Shown here: positions 34,359 through 43,233 of the stretch, piece by piece
Position numbering within the stretch: position 1 is the stretch's first letter
How the letters are laid out: each line of letters starts with the position of its first letter
Assembly: GCA_965200795.1 (NCBI GenBank)
Contig: CBDAVB010000013.1
Coordinates: forward strand, 372,001 to 436,000
Length of the DNA: 64,000 nt
Direction: 5' to 3'
Source of the DNA: Parashewanella sp965200795
GTDB lineage: Bacteria > Pseudomonadota > Gammaproteobacteria > Enterobacterales > Shewanellaceae
Position numbers and translations under genes: made by a program
The notes under the pieces: generated by a model
Databases searched by the model: none
The model's input: only the letters and a program-made list of their open reading frames with translations
Told to the model about the DNA's origin: nothing

Positions 34359-35470
34359 CCCAAGCAAATTCAAGTTGCAGATGTGAGCGTTTGAAAGTTG
34401 TCAGTAATCCTACTCGTTAAAGTATCCGCGATTTCTGGAAGTTTGACATCGAAAAAATGATTTATCCGTTTTCGGAATTCTTTGGCTGAAGCAAAATATT
34501 CATTATTTCTCACATGCTCATTCATTACTTTCCAGAGCCGCTCAATTGGGTTTAAATTCGGACTGTATGGTGGTAAGTAATGAAGCTCGATTTTCAGCTC
34601 CTTTGCTTTTTCTTTTACGCTGCCTGCTCGGTGATAAGCAGCACCATCTAAGATGAGGTGAATACGCTCAGCTTTAGAATGTTGAGTTTTCAGTTTTACT
34701 GAAAAATCCACAACAGATTCTTGGTTGACGCGCTCATATTGGGCTGTCACAGTATCAGCCGACTTCCCCAGCTGAATGCCACCAATAATATTCAAGCGAG
34801 TACGGCTGCCTGTGGTGTTAATCAGCTTATCTTCACCTCTTTTTATCCAACCGTAAGACAGCTTTGTTGCCATGGTAGGATGGACAGCGTCCGTAAATAA
34901 ATTGGCTCATTATCAGGCTTTTCGGCCTTTAATGTCTCGTATTTTTCTTTAAATTCGGCTTGCTTTTGCTCATCAAATTTATGGGGAACACCATTAGGCT
35001 TTTTGTAACTGAAGCCATTGCGATGCAGCCATTTGTTTAACCCTGCAACCGTAAATTTCACACCAAAGGTTTCATCAATATAACTCACAATTTGATGTGT
35101 ATGAGCGAAAGTGAATTTTGTTAAATGGGCTATCAAAAACTCGGTTTGCTCTGGAGTGAGCCGACTGACTGAACCGCCATTTTCGGGTTTCAGTTTTTCT
35201 TGAGATTGATAGTCATCAAAATGACGTTTGACTGTTGTTTTATCTATCCGTAACGCTTGAGCAATTAAAGAATAAGACCAGCCTTCTGAACGTAACAGAA
35301 CAACTTTAATTCGGTCACATTCACGGCTATCACTTGACGATTTATGTCGTGATTCCAGAGAATGTTTTTCTTCTTTGGTTAAGGATATTTCAATCATGTT
35401 GCTATGATGATCTCATTACAGAAAATTGCAAGCCTTTGTTTGAAAAAATCGCATCTTGAATGATCACGGG
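34359..35470 (-). mobile_element. IS630-family element, copy 2
   Basis: The 1112-bp element is flanked by TA on both sides and is nearly identical to copy 1 at 12638 apart from a deleted base. It is inserted in the ISb fragment at 35471, whose other half is missing. Confidence 0.9.
34370..35397 (-). pseudogene. IS630-family transposase, frameshifted (copy 2)
   Basis: Copy 1 reads ATAAATACAATTGG where this copy reads GTAAATAAATTGG near 34893-34905. One base is lost, and the frame breaks just before the first catalytic Asp. Residues before and after the break are otherwise almost identical to copy 1. The DDE portion retains an internal ATG at 34873 but lacks the DNA-binding domain. Confidence 0.9.
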
Positions 35471-35864
35471 TATATTTGAGTTCAATCATCTTGTCTCGAA
35501 GAAGATTTAGTGTCCAACGGCAACGTCCTTCCGGAGGCGTAGAGCAAGCCAGCGCAATTAGGTGAGCTTCGGCTTCGCCGTCCATTATGCGTCTGCGACC
35601 TTGATGGCTATGTTTGCTGTTAACAGCGATTTCTAATCCTTCTTCAACAAAACGCTTTCTAAGACTCGTTACTGCAAGTGGTGTGATGTTTAGTGCTTTA
35701 GCAGTCTGTTGATTGGTCAGTGGCGAATTATTCTCATCAATAGCAAGTAAAATTTGGGCGTGTCGTTTCTTATGTTGAGCAACTCGTGGTTTCTTCTGTT
35801 TTATCAAAGCCTCAAGTATTGAACGTTCTTCATCACTCAAACGAACATGGTATTTAACCCTCAT
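35471..35864 (-). pseudogene. ISb transposase N-terminal fragment
   Basis: From ATG at 35864, about 130 residues match the HTH half of the transposase at 13969 (MRVKYHVRLSDEERSILEAL, CRWTLNLLRDKMIELKY) up to the IS630 junction. The slippery site and the DDE half are absent. Confidence 0.88.
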
Positions 35865-35942
35865 AACAACTCCTGTGTGTCTTGTGTTCAGGAGCTGTTA
35901 GGATATAACCATTAGGTCATTATTTGTTTTTGAATGGACTAC
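35471..35942 (-). mobile_element. Truncated ISb copy
   Basis: The terminal GTAGTCCATTC end (minus strand) with adjacent TA is preserved at 35936-35944. The other end was lost at the IS630 junction. Confidence 0.7.
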
Positions 35943-35944
35943 TA

Positions 35945-35998
35945 GTACTCCGTCCGGTTGCATTTGTTAGCTTCAGCTCAAGGCAGAACGTCCGGTTC
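35945..35998 (+). repeat. MITE end fragment
   Basis: GTACTCCGTCCGGTTGCATT and the following CAGCTCAAGGCAGAACG match one end of the MITE at 30748. The fragment stops before the stop codon of the gene at 36011. Confidence 0.7.
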
Positions 35999-36010
35999 AA
36001 TGGTTAAGCG

Positions 36011-36919
36011 CTACTTTCTCTCTAATCGCTCCCAATAGTCAAATTTAGTACCGCCGCTGGAATTAAAATTATTGGATTCTTGCTGACCGGCGCCTTCACC
36101 GAATACGCCTTGCCCTGAAATAACCTGATTATCCGGTGTCTCAGGAGTGAGCCGCACAATTCTGTCATCTTTTCCCTGAGAGAAGATAATAGAGGTGTCC
36201 ATGACTTTTTGGCTGATTCGGTTTATTGAGCGGGTGACATCCTGGTTTATCGGACAATGAAAAAGATTATATTTCTTTAATACCGAAGTCCAGCGCAGGG
36301 TGTTATTTTGAGGGGCAATATCAGCCGTCACGCTGAAGTGGCAATAATGACTGGAGTGGTCGTGATTGCTTATTCTGAACTCTCCGGCCCAGTGACCGCC
36401 GAAATCGAAAGGCTTTTTGGGGGCATCGGAGCACCTTGCTGATTCTCCGTTGCAGAAACGAATCGCGGACATATAACCGTCTTCTTTAAAGTTTAAGCTG
36501 CAATGGCCGTCACCTGAGCGAGTACCATTACGACACATAAACTCGACGTGCCTGACTCCCGGCACTTCTGAGATTACTTGTCCGTATGATTGCCAGACAA
36601 TAGAAACTTCATGAACTATTTTTATGTTGCCGGCACCGTTAACGAACCACGAAAGGTTTTTAGGATGATCCGTACATCCGTCATTTAAGGCATTAGAGTC
36701 TTCAACGGAAATGCCGTAATGCCAGTTAGCGGGGACGGTGAAGTGATCGGGTCCTTCATTGTGATAGCACCTTATATTTAAATAATCTAAATTCAGTTTT
36801 ACAGGCTCATCGGTTTGGTTATAAAACATTAACAGGCTTTTGTGAGAGGCAGAAGCATTTGAGCAGTATATTACTGAAGATATCACGCATAAGATGCTTA
36901 CTTTATTTGGTGATTTCAT
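36011..36919 (-). CDS. Cysteine-rich secreted protein of unknown function
   Basis: I do not recognise this 302-residue protein. A signal peptide covers about residues 1-24, ending CSNASA before SHKS. The mature part has eight cysteines, spread as RCYH, GCTD, MCRN, HCSL, FCNG, RCSD, YCHF and HCPI, enough for four disulfides, so export to the periplasm or outside is likely. The segment MFYNQTDEPVKLNLDYLNIRC resembles a beta-strand pair. It sits beside an IS graveyard and the PPxY pair, which are transcribed in the opposite direction. Codon use is AT-richer than the core genes. Confidence 0.7.
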   Translation of the reverse strand: MKSPNKVSILCVISSVIYCSNASASHKSLLMFYNQTDEPVKLNLDYLNIRCYHNEGPDHFTVPANWHYGISVEDSNALNDGCTDHPKNLSWFVNGAGNIKIVHEVSIVWQSYGQVISEVPGVRHVEFMCRNGTRSGDGHCSLNFKEDGYMSAIRFCNGESARCSDAPKKPFDFGGHWAGEFRISNHDHSSHYCHFSVTADIAPQNNTLRWTSVLKKYNLFHCPINQDVTRSINRISQKVMDTSIIFSQGKDDRIVRLTPETPDNQVISGQGVFGEGAGQQESNNFNSSGGTKFDYWERLERK

Positions 36920-37195
36920 ATTGACCGGACTTAGTTAAGCTCATATCAGCTGAATCAGGCTAAGTTTGCGGTAAGAATTATAATAATAAAAAAACAGTCT
37001 AATTAATTTATTAAAGTTTTATGAGTTTTTCTATCCTTATTTCTGCCGAGATAACAAGATATTATTTACGGGTAATATTTTGTTACAACTATTTATAGAT
37101 TTAGTTATGCTAGAAAATAACTAAATTTAATTTAATGAAAGCGGTTTTTTTAATTTATAACCTAGATCTCGATACTAATTTACCCGGGTAAAGTT

Positions 37196-37564
37196 ATGAG
37201 TGAATTTCAGTCGTTAGTTGACGGTCAACCTCCAGCATATTATCGATCAGAACCATCGGCTCCTCAACAGGACGCTTCACTAGCGGAGGGGCCTCCGCCG
37301 TATTACACAAATTATCAGGCTTACTCAGTGAATTCAGCGTCAGAGGCGGCAAGGAGAGGAAATAATGATTCTTCAGAGGTGCGATATGATGCTTTCTCAA
37401 AGTTCTTCAGGGCTGCCTTTAATTGCTGCGGAAAGTATCCAAAACTTTCAGTGACCATTATTACAGGCTCTGTGACTTTAGTTACAGGCATTACAGTGGC
37501 GATTGTATATAGCGTTATTCATGCTTACGATGACGCCCACAAACCTGATGACTACTTTACCTGA
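37196..37564 (+). CDS. Small C-terminally anchored membrane protein with PPxY motifs, copy 1
   Basis: I do not recognise a family. The 122-residue protein begins MSEFQSLVDGQPPAYYRSEP and has a proline/tyrosine-rich N-terminal half containing PPAY and PPPY, the PPxY consensus bound by WW domains of eukaryotic Nedd4-type ubiquitin ligases. One hydrophobic segment near residues 84-107 (VTIITGSVTLVTGITVAIVY) lies close to the C-terminus, so the N-terminal half would face the cytosol of whichever cell holds it. Two cysteines (CC) precede the helix. A Shine-Dalgarno is weak (GGGTAAAG). An effector reading is inference. Confidence 0.65.
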   Translation: MSEFQSLVDGQPPAYYRSEPSAPQQDASLAEGPPPYYTNYQAYSVNSASEAARRGNNDSSEVRYDAFSKFFRAAFNCCGKYPKLSVTIITGSVTLVTGITVAIVYSVIHAYDDAHKPDDYFT

Positions 37565-37958
37565 CGCGGGCAGAACCAATTCAGAGGTTTTATTTAAGGC
37601 CTTTTTTTGGTATATCTGAGCTGAGCATGTTCTTAAATTTGAACAGGCTTTTCTGAAACAAGTACTTTTGTACATTTATCATTGCTTTTAATTTGAACGT
37701 AGTAATTTTATTCGCTTTATTTTTTCAGATAACTGTTTCATTAACATTAAAATTCACTGTGTGCATTTTAACCTATTGATATAAAGGTAAAGTTATTTGT
37801 TTAATTCAATAAAAGCGTGTCTGGAATGTCCGCGGTTCAAAAGTGCGGGTCGGATTTGTGGATTTAATTATGCCAGACAATAACTAAATTTAATTTAATG
37901 AAAGCGGTTTTTTTAATTTATAACCTAGATCTCGATACTAATTTACCCGGGGAAAGTT
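37565..37958. other. Spacer between the duplicated PPxY genes
   Basis: Apart from the terminator there is only AT-rich tail sequence and, from 37861, the second leader containing AACTAAATTTAATTT. No gene is supported. Confidence 0.6.
37584..37608 (+). terminator. Terminator after PPxY gene copy 1
   Basis: GAGGTTTT-ATTT-AAGGCCTT pairs with wobbles and runs into seven T. The equivalent in copy 2 is a perfect stem. Confidence 0.6.
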
Positions 37959-38297
37959 ATGAGTGAATTTCAGTCATTAGTTAACAGTCAGCCTAAACTA
38001 CCGGCATATTCTCAATTGGAACCATCCGCTGCTAATCAGGATACTCCGCCGTATTACGCAAATGAGCGGGCTTACTCAGTAAATTCAGCGTCAGACGCGG
38101 CAGGAGGAGAAAATAATGATTCTTCAGAGCGGCAACATTGTACTGTCTCAAAGTTCTTCAGTATTGCTTTCAGTTGTTGCAGAACTCATCCGAATCTTTC
38201 AGCGAACATTATTGGATGTTCGTTGATATTAGTTATCGTAGGTATTACTGCGGCGCTTACATACATCGCTGCTTATCAGCTACCTGGTGATGACTGA
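37959..38297 (+). CDS. Small C-terminally anchored membrane protein with PPxY motif, copy 2
   Basis: The 112-residue protein is a paralogue of the product at 37196, sharing MSEFQSLV, YSVNSAS and NNDSSE. The second PPxY (TPPYYAN) is kept; the first has become LPAY, the LPxY variant that some WW domains also accept. The membrane segment near residues 81-103 has changed sequence but kept its hydrophobicity. Preservation of the motifs and helix with loose conservation elsewhere suggests selection on them. GGGGAAAG lies before the ATG. Confidence 0.65.
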   Translation: MSEFQSLVNSQPKLPAYSQLEPSAANQDTPPYYANERAYSVNSASDAAGGENNDSSERQHCTVSKFFSIAFSCCRTHPNLSANIIGCSLILVIVGITAALTYIAAYQLPGDD

Positions 38298-38712
38298 CTT
38301 TACCTGACGCGGGCGGAACCCATTCAGAGGCTTTATTTAAAGCCTCTGCAGTACGTCTGAGTGTTCTTAAATTTGCATAGACTTTTTTAAAACAAGTACT
38401 TTTGAACACTTATCATTGTTTTTAATTTGAACTTATTAATTTCATTAGCTTTATTTTCATAAAGATGACTGTTTTATGAAGATTAAAATTGACTGTGTCT
38501 GTTTTAAGATTTTGATATATAAATAAAAAATATTTGTTTAATTCAATAAAAGCGTTTTTGGAATGTCCGCGGTTCAAAACTGTGGATCGCCTCACACTTT
38601 TCATGTAAAATCTGCGCAATTTGCCAAAATTTCGACAGTTAACGGAATCTGGTAATAAGGTGATAAATAAAAATAAATATATTTCAGTAAATTGGCTCTT
38701 TCGGAGGTCGTG
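38298..38712. other. End of the duplication and carA leader
   Basis: The region up to about 38588 belongs to the tandem duplication. From 38590 it is the native carA leader, AT-rich and without a confident ARG box or promoter. No gene is supported. Confidence 0.55.
38325..38348 (+). terminator. Hairpin after PPxY gene copy 2
   Basis: CAGAGGCTTT-ATTT-AAAGCCTCTG is a perfect 10-bp stem, though without a strong T-run. Confidence 0.6.
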
Positions 38713-39867
38713 TTGACACAGTCTGCCCTACTCGTACTCGAAGACGGAACCGTTTTTTCCGGCACATCCGTCGGTGCCGGCGGTTATTCCGCCGGAGAGG
38801 TCGTTTTTAACACTTCCATGACGGGATATCAAGAAATTCTAACGGATCCTTCATACTCTCGCCAGATCGTCACTCTCACTTATCCCCATATCGGAAATAC
38901 CGGAACTAACTCAGAAGATATTGAGTCAGATCAGGTTCATGCTTACGGTTTGATCATTCGGGACTTGCCGTTGCTGGCGAGTAACTTTCGCAGTGAACAA
39001 TCTTTAAGTGACTACCTTAAAGCCGGTAATGTCGTGGGAATCTCGGACATTGATACCCGCAAACTGACTCGTATTCTCAGGGAAAAAGGGGCGCAAGCTG
39101 GTTGTATTTTTGTGGGCAAACCAACTCAGGAAAATATTGATGAGGCATTACGGCAGGCGCGAAGCTTCCCGGGACTGAAAGGCATGGATTTAGCCGGGGA
39201 AGTTACGACACCAAGCATTTATCAATGGCGGAACGGCAGCTGGCGCTTAGAAGGCGGTTTACCTTCAGAAACGCCGGAGTCAGAACTTAAATACAAGGTG
39301 GTCGCTTACGACTACGGCGTGAAACGCAACATTTTAAGAATGCTCGTTGACCGGGGTTGTGATGTCACCGTCGTACCGGCCAAAACGCCCGCGGGTGAAG
39401 TCTTAGCCATGAATCCTGACGGGATTTTCTTATCCAACGGTCCGGGCGACCCGCAGCCGTGTGATTACGCGGTTGAGGCGATTCAGGAGATTTTAAAAAC
39501 CGACATCCCGGTTTTCGGTATCTGTCTCGGGCATCAGCTGCTCGCATTAGCCTCGGGCGGGCGGACCTCGAAAATGAAGTTCGGTCATCACGGGGCGAAC
39601 CACCCCGTGAGTGATATTGAAAAAGGCACGGTAATGATCACCAGTCAAAATCACGGTTTTGCCGCTGATGAAGCGAGCCTGCCTGACAACATCAGAGTGA
39701 CCCACAAATCATTATTTGACGGCTCGCTGCAAGGTATTCACCTGACCGATAAGCCGGCGTTCAGTTTCCAGGGGCACCCGGAGGCAAGCCCGGGGCCGCA
39801 TGATTGCGCGCCGCTGTTCGATCATTTTATCGAACTGATTGAACAATCACGTCAAAATACCAAGTAG
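38713..39867 (+). CDS. carA: Carbamoyl-phosphate synthase small subunit CarA
   Basis: CarA releases ammonia from glutamine for CarB, feeding pyrimidine and arginine synthesis. I chose TTG at 38713 because GGAGG lies 5 bp upstream and the product then begins LTQSALLVLEDGTVFSGTS, as in relatives; the open frame also allows 7 extra codons. The 384-residue protein has the small-domain GYQEILTDPSYSRQIVTLTY and the class I glutaminase with VFGICLGHQLLALA (nucleophile Cys) and SFQGHPEASPGPHD (His/Glu of the triad). carB follows after 20 bp. Confidence 0.96.
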   Translation: MTQSALLVLEDGTVFSGTSVGAGGYSAGEVVFNTSMTGYQEILTDPSYSRQIVTLTYPHIGNTGTNSEDIESDQVHAYGLIIRDLPLLASNFRSEQSLSDYLKAGNVVGISDIDTRKLTRILREKGAQAGCIFVGKPTQENIDEALRQARSFPGLKGMDLAGEVTTPSIYQWRNGSWRLEGGLPSETPESELKYKVVAYDYGVKRNILRMLVDRGCDVTVVPAKTPAGEVLAMNPDGIFLSNGPGDPQPCDYAVEAIQEILKTDIPVFGICLGHQLLALASGGRTSKMKFGHHGANHPVSDIEKGTVMITSQNHGFAADEASLPDNIRVTHKSLFDGSLQGIHLTDKPAFSFQGHPEASPGPHDCAPLFDHFIELIEQSRQNTK

Positions 39868-39887
39868 CAGATCGAGGATAAGAGATA

Positions 39888-42800
39888 ATGCCAAAACGTA
39901 CTGATATTAATAGTATCTTAATCCTGGGTGCCGGGCCGATTGTTATCGGTCAGGCCTGTGAGTTTGACTATTCAGGCGCTCAGGCGTGTAAAGCGCTTCG
40001 CGAAGAGGGTTATCGGGTTATTCTGGTGAACTCCAACCCCGCGACGATTATGACTGACCCTGAAATGGCCGATGCCACATACATCGAGCCGATTCACTGG
40101 GAGGTGGTGCGTAACATCATCGCTAAAGAGCGGCCGGACGCGATTCTGCCGACCATGGGCGGACAAACGGCGCTCAACTGTGCGCTGAAGCTGGAAGCCG
40201 AAGGCGTACTGAAAGAGTTCAGCGTCGAGATGATCGGCGCTACCGCCGACGCAATTGATAAAGCGGAGGATCGCAGCCGTTTCGATGAGTCGATGAAGAA
40301 AATCGGCCTCGAGTGTCCTCGTGCTGATGTCGCGCATAACATGGAAGAAGCCTACGCCGTTGCCGGGCAGGTCGGCTTCCCGTGTATTATTCGCCCTTCA
40401 TTTACCATGGGCGGAACCGGAGGCGGTATCGCTTATAACAAAGAAGAGTTCGAAGAGATTTGCTCTAAAGGTCTTGAGCTTTCTCCGACCAGCGAATTAC
40501 TGATTGATGAATCCTTGATCGGCTGGAAAGAATACGAGATGGAAGTGATTCGTGATAAAAACGACAACTGCGTCATCGTATGCGCGATTGAAAACTTCGA
40601 TCCGATGGGCGTTCATACCGGTGACTCAATCACGGTCGCTCCGGCGCAAACGTTAACCGATAAAGAATACCAAATCATGCGCAACGCCTCGATGGCGGTA
40701 TTGCGTGAAATCGGCGTTGAGACCGGCGGCTCAAACGTTCAGTTCGGTATCAATCCGAAGGACGGCCGTATGGTGATCATCGAGATGAACCCGCGTGTAT
40801 CGCGCTCATCGGCGTTAGCGTCTAAAGCGACCGGTTTCCCGATTGCGAAAGTGGCGGCTAAATTGGCCGTGGGTTACAGCCTTGATGAATTGATGAATGA
40901 CATTACCGGCGGCCGCACCCCGGCTTCCTTCGAACCGTCGATTGATTATGTGGTAACTAAAATTCCGCGCTTTAACTTTGAAAAATTCGCCGGCTCCAAT
41001 GACCGTCTGACGACGCAAATGAAGTCAGTCGGTGAAGTGATGGCCGTCGGCCGCACTTTCCAGGAATCGATGCAAAAAGCGTTGCGCGGGCTTGAGGTCG
41101 GTAAGTCAGGCCTGGATCCTATCGTCAACCTTGAGGATCAGGCCGCGATTTCGAAAATCCGTTACGAGCTTCAGGATCCGGGCGCTGAGCGTATCTGGTA
41201 TCTGGCTGACGCTTTCCGTGTCGGTTTATCGGTGGACGCGGTATTCAAGCTCACCAGGATTGACCCTTGGTTCTTAGTACAGATTGAGGAGTTAGTTAAG
41301 CTTGAGTCAGAACTGCGGGACATGTCGATTGTCGAGCTTAACGAAACCTTGCTCCGCAAGTTAAAGCGTAAAGGTTTCGCTGATTCTCGTATCGCCGAAT
41401 TATTGCGGGTGACGGAATCTGACATCCGTAAATTGCGTAACAGCTTAGAAATCTTCCCGGTTTATAAGCGCGTGGATACCTGCGCCGCTGAATTTGCCAC
41501 TGATACCGCTTATATGTACTCGACTTATGAGGAGGAGTGTGAGGCGCGGCCGTCGGATAAAGATAAAATCATGGTATTAGGCGGCGGTCCGAACCGCATC
41601 GGTCAAGGTATTGAGTTCGATTACTGTTGTGTTCACGCGGCGTTAGCCATGCGTGAGGATGGTTACGAAACCATTATGGTGAACTGTAACCCAGAAACGG
41701 TCTCAACCGACTACGACACATCTGACCGCTTGTATTTTGAGCCGGTAACCTTAGAAGATGTGCTGGAAATCGCGCGTATTGAAAAGCCGAAAGGGGTTAT
41801 CGTGCAATACGGCGGACAAACGCCGCTTAAGCTCGCTAAGGCACTGGAGAAACAAGGGGTGCCGGTGATTGGTACGAGTCCTGACGCTATCGACCGCGCC
41901 GAGGATCGGGCGCGTTTCCAGGTTACCGTCAAAGCCTTGGGATTAAAGCAGCCTGAAAACGATACCGTGACTACCGTTGACGGCGCTGTTGAGGCCGCTA
42001 AGCGTATCGGTTATCCGCTCGTGGTTCGTCCGTCTTACGTATTAGGCGGCCGCGCGATGGAAATCGTTTATGACGAAACTGACTTACTGCGTTACTTTAA
42101 CGAAGCCGTTAAGGTTTCAAACGACTCGCCGGTATTGCTTGACCATTTCCTCGATAACGCCATTGAGGTGGATATCGATGCCGTTTCTGACGGCAGGGAC
42201 GTGGTCGTCGGCGCCATTATGGAGCACATTGAGCAAGCCGGCGTTCACTCCGGTGACTCGGGTTGTTCATTGCCGCCGTACAGCTTAAGCCGGGAAATCC
42301 AGCAGCAGATGCGCGATTACGTCGTTAAGCTGGCGTCAGAGCTTGGTGTCGTCGGTCTGATGAACGTTCAGTTCGCCGTCAAAGACGACACAATTTATAT
42401 GATTGAGGTTAACCCCCGCGCCGCGCGCACGGTGCCGTTTGTTTCAAAGGCGACCGGCGTGCCGTTAGCGAAAATCGCGGCTCGTGTGATGGCGGGGCGG
42501 AGTCTTGCGGAGCAGGGTTTCACCGAAGAAGTTATCCCCGCGATGTACTCGGTAAAAGAAGTGGTATTACCCTTTAATAAATTCCCGGGCGTTGATCCGC
42601 TGTTAGGCCCTGAAATGCGCTCGACAGGCGAGGTGATGGGAACGGGAGCGACTTTCCCTGAGGCTTACGCTAAAGCGCGTTTAGGCGCGACCTCTGAAGT
42701 GCCTAAGTCAGGCCGCGCGTTACTGTCCGTGCGCAACAGTGACAAAGAGCGTGTTGTGACTTTAGCGAAGATGCTGATTTCATTAGGCTATGAGCTGGAC

Positions 42801-43112
42801 GCGACTCACGGCACGGCGGTGGTTCTCGGTGAGGCGGGTATTAACCCGCGTCTGGTGAATAAGGTGCATGAGGGACGCCCTCACATTCTTGACCGCATTA
42901 AAAATGGTGAATATACCTATATGGTGAATACCACTGAAGGCCGTCAGGCGATTGAGGATTCGCGCCAGCTTCGCCGCGGCGCGTTGCGCCATAAGGTTAA
43001 TTATACCACGACCTTAAATGCGGCGTTCGCCGCTTGTATGGCGCACAGCGCCGATGACAGAAATATCGTCCGTTCAGTCCAGGAACTGCATGATATTATT
43101 TCAGAAAGTTAG
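39888..43112 (+). CDS. carB: Carbamoyl-phosphate synthase large subunit CarB
   Basis: The 1074-residue enzyme makes carbamoyl phosphate from bicarbonate, ammonia and two ATP. The two homologous halves are clear: LILGAGPIVIGQACEFDYSG with GGQTALNCAL in the first, and VLGGGPNRIGQGIEFDYCCV with YGGQTPLKLAKAL in the second. ATP-grasp metal sites appear as IIEMNPRVSRSSALASKATG and MIEVNPRAARTVPFVSKATG. The C-terminal allosteric MGS-like domain runs from about residue 935. Length and start agree with the family. A terminator follows at 43163. Confidence 0.98.
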   Translation: MPKRTDINSILILGAGPIVIGQACEFDYSGAQACKALREEGYRVILVNSNPATIMTDPEMADATYIEPIHWEVVRNIIAKERPDAILPTMGGQTALNCALKLEAEGVLKEFSVEMIGATADAIDKAEDRSRFDESMKKIGLECPRADVAHNMEEAYAVAGQVGFPCIIRPSFTMGGTGGGIAYNKEEFEEICSKGLELSPTSELLIDESLIGWKEYEMEVIRDKNDNCVIVCAIENFDPMGVHTGDSITVAPAQTLTDKEYQIMRNASMAVLREIGVETGGSNVQFGINPKDGRMVIIEMNPRVSRSSALASKATGFPIAKVAAKLAVGYSLDELMNDITGGRTPASFEPSIDYVVTKIPRFNFEKFAGSNDRLTTQMKSVGEVMAVGRTFQESMQKALRGLEVGKSGLDPIVNLEDQAAISKIRYELQDPGAERIWYLADAFRVGLSVDAVFKLTRIDPWFLVQIEELVKLESELRDMSIVELNETLLRKLKRKGFADSRIAELLRVTESDIRKLRNSLEIFPVYKRVDTCAAEFATDTAYMYSTYEEECEARPSDKDKIMVLGGGPNRIGQGIEFDYCCVHAALAMREDGYETIMVNCNPETVSTDYDTSDRLYFEPVTLEDVLEIARIEKPKGVIVQYGGQTPLKLAKALEKQGVPVIGTSPDAIDRAEDRARFQVTVKALGLKQPENDTVTTVDGAVEAAKRIGYPLVVRPSYVLGGRAMEIVYDETDLLRYFNEAVKVSNDSPVLLDHFLDNAIEVDIDAVSDGRDVVVGAIMEHIEQAGVHSGDSGCSLPPYSLSREIQQQMRDYVVKLASELGVVGLMNVQFAVKDDTIYMIEVNPRAARTVPFVSKATGVPLAKIAARVMAGRSLAEQGFTEEVIPAMYSVKEVVLPFNKFPGVDPLLGPEMRSTGEVMGTGATFPEAYAKARLGATSEVPKSGRALLSVRNSDKERVVTLAKMLISLGYELDATHGTAVVLGEAGINPRLVNKVHEGRPHILDRIKNGEYTYMVNTTEGRQAIEDSRQLRRGALRHKVNYTTTLNAAFAACMAHSADDRNIVRSVQELHDIISES

Positions 43113-43132
43113 TCGAGCCGGATTACACTGTT

Positions 43133-43168
43133 AAACTTAAACCTAAACCTAAACCTAAACCTAAACCT
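43133..43168 (+). repeat. Hexamer microsatellite AAACCT
   Basis: One AAACTT and five perfect AAACCT units lie directly before, and merge into, the 5' arm of the carB terminator. Confidence 0.9.
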
Positions 43169-43195
43169 GAATGTTTACGCGTTCAGGTTTTTTTT
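43163..43195 (+). terminator. Terminator after carB
   Basis: The arms AAACCTGAA and TTCAGGTTT form a 9-bp perfect stem, followed by continuous T to 43195. ahpF converges on it. Confidence 0.88.
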
Positions 43196-43233
43196 GGTTA
43201 ACGCTCGTCACTGATAAAACGGCTGAAATTAAG

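Larger units (their letters stand above)
37099..38588 (+). repeat. Tandem duplication of about 763 bp, two copies
   Basis: Copy 1 spans about 37099-37860 and copy 2 about 37861-38588. Each contains a leader, a small membrane-protein gene, a hairpin and an AT-rich tail ending in GAATGTCCGCGGTTCAAAA. The leader of about 95 bp is nearly identical in both, more conserved than the coding part. Confidence 0.9.

Noticed and set aside
38590..38712. Possible ARG box in the carA leader
   Set aside because: AT-rich stretches there lack a convincing pair of TGAAT...ATTCA halves.
43133..43168. Resemblance to telomeric repeats
   Set aside because: It is a hexamer in a bacterial chromosome beside a terminator, and only six units long; slippage explains it.
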